Below, piece by piece: positions 6,781 to 11,772 of a DNA stretch of 11,772 nt. Source of the stretch: an uncultured Anaerovibrio sp. (GTDB taxonomy: Bacteria; Bacillota; Negativicutes; Selenomonadales; Selenomonadaceae). Below the pieces are notes generated by a model. It saw only the letters and a program-made list of their open reading frames with translations. It had not been told where the DNA came from and did not search any database. The position numbers were made by a program, and so were the translations under genes. The DNA lies in the NCBI GenBank assembly GCA_902785445.1, contig CACZYN010000032.1:1-11772 (forward strand), read 5' to 3'. The first letter of the stretch is position 1. Every line of letters begins with the position of its first letter.

Positions 6781-6855
6781 ATGGATATGGCATTCATTGC
6801 TGACGGCATTCTTAAAACTATTGCCTTAGTTGGTGTATACGCTTGTATTAAGTAA
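6781..6855 (+). CDS. 24-codon hydrophobic peptide
   Basis: A short frame that begins MDMAFIADGILK and continues with a hydrophobic run to a final lysine, with Cys22 near the end. It is long enough for one membrane helix. The evidence that it is real is context. It has the strongest SD in the window (AGGAGG, 10 bases before ATG), an upstream TATAAT and hairpin, and an intrinsic terminator starting 17 bases after the stop. Nothing else in this 400-base gap explains those signals. I recognise no family. It could be a membrane-acting regulatory peptide, a type I toxin-like peptide (no antisense RNA promoter was evident to me), or a leader peptide. Confidence 0.55.
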   Translation: MDMAFIADGILKTIALVGVYACIK

Positions 6856-6871
6856 TTGGAACATACATGAT

Positions 6872-6915
6872 AAAAGGCCATCCCTCGGATAAAGGGGATT
6901 GGCCTTTTTATTTTT
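6872..6915. terminator. Bidirectional intrinsic terminator
   Basis: AAAAGGCCA (6872-6880) pairs with TGGCCTTTT (6900-6908). A further CCC/GGG pairing narrows the loop, and a T-rich tract follows to 6915. It ends the small-peptide transcript. The opposite strand has its own TTTT after the stem, and the thiolase stop codon is immediately adjacent (6917-6919), so it probably also ends the bioY operon. Confidence 0.85.
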
Positions 6916-6916
6916 A

Positions 6917-8068
6917 CTACATTTTTTTGATAAGAATACTCTGTCCCATTCCACCGGCTCCTGCTATGGACATTATCCCCCAAGAACCGCTTTTCTTTTC
7001 CAGTGCTTTCAAAAGGTGTAGCATAAGTATTCCACCGGACGCCCCATAGGGATGGCCGTAGGCCAAAGCACCGCCCAAGACATTATAGCGATCAATCAGC
7101 TCCGGATGCTTTCTTTGAAACAATACATCAATAACTGCAAAGGCTTCATTAAATTCAATGGCCCCCATATCTTCATATTTAAGGTTATGTTTTTCCAGCA
7201 AAAAGTCCGCTGTTAGCATGGCGCCCCGAGGACTCTCCAAGGGATTGCACCCCAGCATACACGTACCTTCAATCATCCCCAGAGGAATTGATTGAGGGTA
7301 TTTTTTTAGCCATTTTTCCGATACCAACACCACAAAAGCAGCTCCATCATTTATCAGGCAAGTATTACCAGCATTCAATAAGGAATCCTTACCTAAAATA
7401 GATGGCAGACGATTCAACAACCGTTGACTCATATTCTCTCTTATTCCATCATCAACAGTATAGCCAGATACCGGTACAATCAGGTCCTGTAAGTCCCCGT
7501 TGCTGGCCCAAGCCGCAGCTCGTTTGTGGCTCTCGATACACCAATAATCCAATTCCTCTTTTTTTATGTTTTCTGATCTTATTACCCGATCAGCTCCCTG
7601 CAGCATGGCATTCTCCGCCAATTCCTGCGGGCTGAACTGGGCTGTCATATATCGCCCATCTCCCTTGGGAGTTTTTTGATACCGGTCATCGTTTATATTG
7701 TATCTACGTTCTGGTTGCAACGAAGAGCTTTCCATGCCACCACAAATATATACCTCCCCATTGCCTACGGCTATTTGATCGTAGCCCATGGCAATGGCTG
7801 TGGCACCAGAAGCACACTGCATATCAACTGTAAAGGCCGGAACATCAGCTGGCAGACCAGACTTCAAGGACATCAATCGTGCAATATTGCCACCGGTTCC
7901 CACAGCATTTCCGGCAATTATTCCGTCCGGTATTACATCAGGCAAAAATCTTTCCCGGAGGGCGTTGAGTACCGTCACACCTAAATCTTCTGCCGGAATA
8001 TGTTTATATTTCCCATTTTTTACAACAATAGGCGTTCGCAACCCGCCCAAAATATATACTTTATTCAT
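6917..8068 (-). CDS. yhfS: Thiolase-like acetyl-CoA acyltransferase (YhfS-like)
   Basis: A 383-aa thiolase-fold protein. Seen: the nucleophile C85 in VDMQCASG, NEAF at 307-310, and H339 in GHPYGASG (338-345). The C-terminal loop reads IAGAGGMG (368-375), where classical thiolases have a second catalytic Cys (C-I-G-G-G); here that position is Ala369 by alignment. The segment AGNAVGTGGNIAR (52-64) resembles B. subtilis YhfS as I recall it. Classical thiolases condense or cleave acyl-CoA with acetyl-CoA. Without the second Cys the protein may only transfer acyl groups or use another base. It overlaps the hydratase gene by 8 bases and is the last gene of the bioY operon, ending at the terminator at 6872-6915. 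Context suggests work on a biotin precursor (pimeloyl-type) thioester. The symbol is by similarity and operon position. Confidence 0.85.
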   Translation of the reverse strand: MNKVYILGGLRTPIVVKNGKYKHIPAEDLGVTVLNALRERFLPDVIPDGIIAGNAVGTGGNIARLMSLKSGLPADVPAFTVDMQCASGATAIAMGYDQIAVGNGEVYICGGMESSSLQPERRYNINDDRYQKTPKGDGRYMTAQFSPQELAENAMLQGADRVIRSENIKKEELDYWCIESHKRAAAWASNGDLQDLIVPVSGYTVDDGIRENMSQRLLNRLPSILGKDSLLNAGNTCLINDGAAFVVLVSEKWLKKYPQSIPLGMIEGTCMLGCNPLESPRGAMLTADFLLEKHNLKYEDMGAIEFNEAFAVIDVLFQRKHPELIDRYNVLGGALAYGHPYGASGGILMLHLLKALEKKSGSWGIMSIAGAGGMGQSILIKKM

Positions 8069-8585
8069 ATGTTCCTGTTATAAATTCCTTTCGCCCCATA
8101 ATATTCACTTTTCCTGCCTGTATATCAAAGTACAAAGGATCACCAAGCCGTACTGCATTACGAAAAGACAATGCCAATCTGCTGATATTCTTCGGCAGTT
8201 TATCCTTAATTTTTTCCATTAGCAAAAATCCCGGTACTACAGCCTTATCCCCACGGTGAATTGGATTATTATCGCCCACATCGTCTATAAATTCCGTTAC
8301 TTCTTGCTCGTTAAAGATATGCCATTTATTATCCCAATGGTACTCCAATAGCCTTTCTTCTTCTGGATGCCCTGCCACACTGGGATTCAGCAGCATGGTC
8401 GTAGTAAGGCTTTCACCGCCATAACAGGCCCGGCAAGTCAGCATCCGCCTGTTTTCTTTTAATAAAACAGGGATAAAATCATCCTCAATATATGAAGATT
8501 CTCTTTGCCAAAGTGCCTTTATAATCATTATTCCCTTAGAATTATCCACCTGCAAACGGGCAGTAATCTTCGCCAGTTCTCTCAT
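8061..8585 (-). CDS. MaoC-like hotdog hydratase/dehydratase
   Basis: A 174-aa protein. The C-terminal half holds EVTEFIDDVGDNNPIH (95-110), which matches the (R)-specific enoyl-CoA hydratase 2 motif with its catalytic Asp (D105) and His (H110). It is followed by VVPGFLLM (117-124) and LSFRNAVRLGDPLYFD (139-154), the usual later hotdog strands. The segment between the catalytic His and the PGF strand is unusually short. The N-terminal 85 residues show no motif and may form a degenerate first hotdog. The predicted reaction is reversible hydration of a 2-enoyl-CoA, but acyl-thioester binding without catalysis is possible. The ATG overlaps the ligase stop (ATGA) with AGGAG upstream, and the 3' end overlaps the thiolase start, so translation is coupled. 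The gene was not part of the B. subtilis yhfUTS set as I remember it. Confidence 0.68.
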   Translation of the reverse strand: MRELAKITARLQVDNSKGIMIIKALWQRESSYIEDDFIPVLLKENRRMLTCRACYGGESLTTTMLLNPSVAGHPEEERLLEYHWDNKWHIFNEQEVTEFIDDVGDNNPIHRGDKAVVPGFLLMEKIKDKLPKNISRLALSFRNAVRLGDPLYFDIQAGKVNIMGRKEFITGTYE

Positions 8586-9901
8586 AAATACTCCTGTAAT
8601 CGACAGTTATCCACCTTACCCCGGTCATTAAGGGGCAATTCACGTAAAAACACAATTTTCTTTGGACGTTCCCGCTCATCAAGATAATTGAAAAACATTT
8701 TTCGGAGATTGCCTGAAGTAATTTCCGGCTCGGCAACTACAAAGGCCGCTATTTCCTGTCCTTTCAGCTGGTCCTTTACAGGCAACACTGCCACATCCCG
8801 TATCCCCTTCATCTGCCTTATTTCTTGGCATAATTTAATACAGCTTATTTTATAGCCTCCTTTGTTAATCCAATCAGATTGGCGACCAGTATAAATTATT
8901 TCGCCTCTATCATTTACATATCCAGTGTCGCCACAACAGTATCGCCCCTTGATGCCAATAACATGAAAGGGCGTCTCCACATACAGTCTGCCCTGGTCTG
9001 AAGAAACCTTTATGTTATCAAATGGTACCCCTAAATTATTAATTTCCCTGTTATCCTCCAACACCTTAAAGGAAATATAGCTAAGCTCGCTGGAACCGTA
9101 ATAGGTGATTATCTTGGCTTGGGGAAAGGCTGCCGCCAAGCCCATCTGATTCTCTCTGGTAAACAGCTGTGAACCACTGATAAGCCACTTTACCAGCAAA
9201 TTAGTATTATTCTTCCCCCGTCCTAATAATTGTAATTTGGTTGGCACAGCGTAAATATGCGTTACTTGCTGCTTGTAAAGCAATTTATGCCAATATCCAC
9301 CATGCATCCTATCACAGGTTATTATCGTTCCTCCCGCCCACAAAACTGCCAGAAACATATTTAAATTTCCTGTGAAGCTTAAACTACCATGAATAAACAT
9401 TCTGGCATTATCATCTACACCAAATACTTTATTTTGGGTCGGAAAAAAATCAACCCAGCTGGCATAGGTTCGATACAAAATCTTAGGTGTACCGGTAGTT
9501 CCTGATGTAAGCACCCCCATAACAGCATTGGCTACTGGTGAATTGCTTGGGGAATTTACGACCCTAAGAGTATTATCTTGGCTATTAATCTGCCATAGAC
9601 CATAAATGTCATTACGTTCCACGATTTTATTCATCACTTCAGGCTTGCAGTCTCCATGCAACAAAACAGGAACTGCTCCCATTTTTTCCAATGCTAAAAA
9701 GGCCCCGGCTTGATACCCAGGACCCTTCGCTAATATCAATATTATTTTACCGGTTACAGCTTCGGTCAACTCCGCTTTATTGGCTAAATAATCTGCCAAA
9801 CTAAGCATTTCCCTATAGGAATAACAGTACTCGTCTGTTTGCAGCAAAATTCTATTTGGCTGATTATTACACACATCTCTTAACAAATCATAATAATTCA
9901 T
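8582..9901 (-). CDS. yhfT: Acyl-CoA ligase / AMP-binding protein (YhfT-like)
   Basis: A 439-aa adenylate-forming (ANL) enzyme, short for the family (about 500). Motifs in order: P-loop-like LTSGTTGTPK (131-140), YYGSSE (267-272), GDTG (324-327) with the ribose-binding Asp325, the hinge GRQSDWINKGGYKIS (339-353), and the C-terminal PLNDRGKVD (423-431) with the catalytic Lys429. All parts needed to form an acyl-adenylate and then an acyl-CoA are present. The substrate is unknown. Location directly after bioY and before a hydratase and a thiolase matches the B. subtilis yhfU-yhfT-yhfS arrangement, which comparative genomics has linked to BirA and biotin. That points to a fatty or dicarboxylic acid used for biotin (inference). 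It starts 6 bases after bioY and overlaps the next gene by 4. Confidence 0.88.
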   Translation of the reverse strand: MNYYDLLRDVCNNQPNRILLQTDEYCYSYREMLSLADYLANKAELTEAVTGKIILILAKGPGYQAGAFLALEKMGAVPVLLHGDCKPEVMNKIVERNDIYGLWQINSQDNTLRVVNSPSNSPVANAVMGVLTSGTTGTPKILYRTYASWVDFFPTQNKVFGVDDNARMFIHGSLSFTGNLNMFLAVLWAGGTIITCDRMHGGYWHKLLYKQQVTHIYAVPTKLQLLGRGKNNTNLLVKWLISGSQLFTRENQMGLAAAFPQAKIITYYGSSELSYISFKVLEDNREINNLGVPFDNIKVSSDQGRLYVETPFHVIGIKGRYCCGDTGYVNDRGEIIYTGRQSDWINKGGYKISCIKLCQEIRQMKGIRDVAVLPVKDQLKGQEIAAFVVAEPEITSGNLRKMFFNYLDERERPKKIVFLRELPLNDRGKVDNCRLQEYL

Positions 9902-9907
9902 ACTATA

Positions 9908-10450
9908 TCAACCATTCCCCAAAGCTCGATTCAACCGTACTCCCAAAAAAGCCGCCAGCAGGCATTTTACCACATCACCAAATATAAAAGGCAATACTGC
10001 CTGTACCAAGGCCGCTTCAATTCCAATGTCCAACACCAGCATCATGGAAATAAGGCCACCGATATAGACCACTGGCAGGCTTATCACAATTCCCACTATG
10101 CTATAACGTTTAAAGCTATTTTTTTCTCCTTTAAACATAGATACCAAGGTATAAGCTAACACCCAAGCGAAATAAAAGCCCCCGGTGGGCCCCAGCAGTC
10201 TCCCCAATCCCCCAGTACCACCTGGCAATATTGGCAAACCAGCTATACCGCCTAAAATCAGATAGGCAACCAAGGTAATAAAGGTCTGCTTGGGAGTCAA
10301 AACAAAGGCAGCCAGACACATAGCGGCTGTGGAAGCTACCACCATTGCCGGTGTAAAGGGCAAGGGAAACGCAATATACGCTGATACGCTGATCACTGCC
10401 AAACACATAGCCATCTTGGCCAAATCATGGGGAGAAAAACTATTATTCAT
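9908..10450 (-). CDS. bioY: BioY biotin transporter S component
   Basis: A 180-aa integral membrane protein with about six hydrophobic segments. The BioY hallmark GLPILPGGTGG (71-81), continuing into LLGPTGGFYFAW (85-96), is clear, and the C-terminal helix FIFGDVVKCLLAAFLG (155-170) is typical. BioY captures biotin at the cytoplasmic membrane as the substrate-binding part of an ECF transporter. The energising EcfA/T genes are not in the window, so it probably shares a common ECF module or works alone. The SD AAAGGA lies about 8 bases before ATG. It is the first gene of the operon, and its promoter overlaps a candidate BirA site, so repression when biotin is plentiful is expected. It corresponds to B. 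subtilis yhfU. Confidence 0.95.
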   Translation of the reverse strand: MNNSFSPHDLAKMAMCLAVISVSAYIAFPLPFTPAMVVASTAAMCLAAFVLTPKQTFITLVAYLILGGIAGLPILPGGTGGLGRLLGPTGGFYFAWVLAYTLVSMFKGEKNSFKRYSIVGIVISLPVVYIGGLISMMLVLDIGIEAALVQAVLPFIFGDVVKCLLAAFLGVRLNRALGNG

Positions 10451-10493
10451 ATACTTTCCTTTCTGTACCTAAGAAATCATAATACCAAGACCA

Positions 10494-10522
10494 AGTATAC
10501 TCTTCGTAAATATAATTGTCAA
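10494..10522 (-). promoter_or_regulatory. Sigma-A promoter of the bioY operon
   Basis: On the minus strand, a consensus -35 TTGACA (10517-10522) is separated by exactly 17 bases from TATACT (10494-10499). Transcription would start near 10487, leaving a leader of about 37 bases before the bioY ATG. The -35 hexamer is inside the left half-site of the candidate BirA operator, so a bound repressor would block it. Confidence 0.8.
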
Positions 10523-10547
10523 CCAATATCCATTTTATAGTTAACAT
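10516..10547. promoter_or_regulatory. Candidate BirA (biotin repressor) operator
   Basis: The half-sites TTGTCAACC (10516-10524) and AGTTAACAT (10539-10547) form an interrupted inverted repeat with a 14-base spacer. Each half-site resembles the known BirA consensus (TTGT-A-AACC, 14-15 bases, GGTT-A-ACAA) with two or three mismatches. Position over the -35 box of a biotin transporter operon strongly supports it. It also overlaps the -35 candidate of the divergent DAHP synthase promoter. Confidence 0.72.
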
Positions 10548-10570
10548 TACTTTTTTCCTTGGACTATAGG
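10541..10570 (+). promoter_or_regulatory. Candidate promoter of the DAHP synthase gene
   Basis: TTAACA (10541-10546) and TATAGG (10565-10570) are 18 bases apart on the plus strand, about 75 bases before the ATG. The match is modest, and an extended box around TATGAT near 10596 is an alternative. If correct, the -35 lies in the right BirA half-site. No T-box or trp-type attenuator was recognised in the leader. Confidence 0.35.
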
Positions 10571-10643
10571 GGCTAAATGATGTATCATGTACTTGTATGA
10601 TGAATTATTGATATGGTATTTCACCTAAAAGGAGCAAGTATAT

Positions 10644-11678
10644 ATGAGCATGGAAATGGAATTTATTCGGGTATTACCCTCCCCTCAGTCCATAATGGAG
10701 GACTATCCTATAAGTAACCAGGCCAAGAAAATAAAGGTTCAAAGGGATAAAACCATAAAGGATATATTTTCTGGTGAAGATGATCGTTTAGCCATGATTA
10801 TCGGGCCATGCTCCAGTGACAACGAGGATGCTGTACTGGATTATGTTTCCCGCTTAGCCAAGGTTCAGGAAAAAATTAAGGATAAGATTTTCATTGTTCC
10901 CCGGTTATACACCAACAAACCTCGGACTATTGGGGTTGGCTACAAAGGCATGCTTCACCAGCCTTCACCAGCCGGTGAGGAAGATATGCTGGAAGGTATC
11001 ATTGCCATTCGAAAACTCAACGTCAGGGTTGTTGAAGAAACTGGCCTCACCGGCGCAGAGGAAATCTTATATCCTGAAATTTTCCGCTACTTATCTGACT
11101 TGCTATGCTATGCAGCTGTTGGAGCCCGGTCCAGCGAGGACCAACTCCACCGCATGATTGCCAGCGGCGTGGGAATTCCCGTTGGGTTAAAAAATCCACC
11201 AAGCGGTGATTTATCTGTAATGCTTAACTCCGTAGCTGCCGCCCAGCACTCCCAGGAATTCCTCTTTAGAGGTTGGGAGGTTCGCACTAAGGGCAATGCC
11301 TTTGCCCATTCCATCCTGCGGGGCTATGTTGATTCCAGTGGCCAAAGCTTGCCAAATTATCATTATGAGACCCTCACTCAGGTTATTAAAATGTATGAGG
11401 GACGGGAACTGGAAAATCCTGCTCTGGTCATTGATACCAACCATGCCAACTCTGGCAAGAAGTGCTTGGAGCAGATACGGATTGCCAAGGATATTATCAA
11501 TTCCCGCAATCTCAACCCTGACATCAAGCATATTGTCAAAGGCTTGATGGTAGAAAGCTACATTGAAGACGGTTGCCAAAAAATTGATGGTGGTGTATAT
11601 GGTAAATCCATCACTGACCCGTGTCTGGGTTGGGAAAAAACCGAGCGTCTATTGCTTGATTTGGCCGAAATGCTGTAA
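10644..11678 (+). CDS. aroF: 3-deoxy-7-phosphoheptulonate (DAHP) synthase, class I
   Basis: A 344-aa cytosolic enzyme condensing phosphoenolpyruvate and erythrose 4-phosphate, the first step of the shikimate pathway. The AroF/G/H-type motifs are all present: GPCS (54-57), KPRT (92-95) with YKG (100-102), GARSSEDQLHR (160-170), DTNHANS (264-270), ESYIEDG (304-310), GKSITDPCLGW (320-330). Metal ligands equivalent to E. coli AroG are C56, H267, E304 and D325. The length is near that of the E. coli enzymes (about 350), so the N-terminal extension that carries allosteric sites is probably retained. Which amino acid inhibits it cannot be read off, so the symbol marks the type rather than the isozyme. 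The SD AAAAGGAG (10627-10634) is 9 bases before the ATG, which fixes the start. It is monocistronic, ending at a terminator. Confidence 0.93.
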   Translation: MSMEMEFIRVLPSPQSIMEDYPISNQAKKIKVQRDKTIKDIFSGEDDRLAMIIGPCSSDNEDAVLDYVSRLAKVQEKIKDKIFIVPRLYTNKPRTIGVGYKGMLHQPSPAGEEDMLEGIIAIRKLNVRVVEETGLTGAEEILYPEIFRYLSDLLCYAAVGARSSEDQLHRMIASGVGIPVGLKNPPSGDLSVMLNSVAAAQHSQEFLFRGWEVRTKGNAFAHSILRGYVDSSGQSLPNYHYETLTQVIKMYEGRELENPALVIDTNHANSGKKCLEQIRIAKDIINSRNLNPDIKHIVKGLMVESYIEDGCQKIDGGVYGKSITDPCLGWEKTERLLLDLAEML

Positions 11679-11681
11679 TAA

Positions 11682-11707
11682 AAAAGAGTGCCCTATGGCA
11701 CTCTTTT
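11682..11707. terminator. Intrinsic terminator after the DAHP synthase gene
   Basis: AAAAGAGTGCC (11682-11692) and GGCACTCTTTT (11697-11707) form a perfect 11-bp stem with a CTAT loop. T-runs at both ends make it usable from either side, so it probably also ends the convergent gene entering from the right. Confidence 0.9.
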
Positions 11708-11717
11708 CAGTTGCAAA

Positions 11718-11772
11718 TCATTTATCAATCTTGAAACTCTCTACGGCCTTTATCATATCCTGAGCCATATCC
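11718..11772 (-). CDS. C-terminal tail of a minus-strand protein, possibly a chemotaxis receptor (partial)
   Basis: Only the last 17 codons and the stop (TGA, 11718-11720) are in the window. They read DMAQDMIKAVESFKIDK. An amphipathic helix ending in a phenylalanine-lysine pair is common at the C-terminus of methyl-accepting chemotaxis proteins. That it is coding is supported by the open frame, a stop 11 bases before the shared terminator, and convergent orientation. The family call is a guess from very little sequence. Confidence 0.45.
   Translation of the reverse strand, partial: DMAQDMIKAVESFKIDK

Noticed and set aside
6700..6916. Small peptide as a type I toxin with antisense RNA
   Set aside because: I found no convincing promoter for an antisense RNA across the unit and no tandem copies. 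The terminator is shared with the convergent operon, so there is no specific sign of a toxin-antitoxin pair.
10561..10569. GGACTATAG shared with the palindrome at 6664-6675
   Set aside because: Nine identical bases in two AT-rich promoter regions of one window is weak evidence. The second copy lacks the palindromic half, so a common operator is not supported.

Overview
The window comes from an anaerobic, low-to-moderate GC member of the Firmicutes/Bacillota. This is inferred from strong GGAGG-type ribosome binding sites on the chromosomal genes, a Bacillus-like BirA-regulated bioY/yhfT/yhfS-type operon, a C_GCAxxG_C_C redox protein and a chemotaxis-receptor-like tail. A Negativicutes member is a reasonable guess but cannot be fixed from the sequence. 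No rRNA, tRNA, CRISPR array, transposase or integrase is visible.

Left part (1-4739, all minus strand): a tightly packed four-gene cassette that looks like a prokaryotic conflict (anti-phage) system. In transcription order it encodes a 379-aa protein with a HEPN-like R-x4-H motif, a DNA N4/N6 methyltransferase, a phosphoribosyltransferase of the conflict-associated PRTase-CE type, and an ORC/CDC6-like P-loop ATPase whose 3' end runs off base 1. The first three genes overlap and the ATPase follows after a short gap. The first gene carries what looks like the N-terminus of an unrelated Cys-cluster (DUF1847-like) protein, so the cassette may have landed in frame inside a resident gene and now uses that gene's ribosome binding site and promoter.

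Middle part (4755-6512, minus strand): small housekeeping genes. These are a C_GCAxxG_C_C redox protein and an ASCH-like protein that form the operon feeding the cassette, plus a separate aldo/keto reductase. A 400-base gap (6513-6916) holds a self-contained small transcription unit on the plus strand: -10 box, 7-bp leader hairpin, strong SD, 24-codon hydrophobic peptide, terminator.

Right part (6917-10450, minus strand): a translationally coupled operon bioY, acyl-CoA ligase (yhfT-like), MaoC-like hotdog hydratase, thiolase (yhfS-like). It starts from a near-perfect sigma-A promoter whose -35 box lies inside a candidate BirA operator. BioY imports biotin. The three CoA-handling enzymes suggest synthesis or salvage of a pimeloyl-type biotin precursor, which is inference. 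The same operator overlaps a weaker divergent promoter for a class I DAHP synthase gene (10644-11678, plus). That gene ends at a perfect 11-bp hairpin terminator facing the last codons of a minus-strand protein, probably a methyl-accepting chemotaxis receptor.
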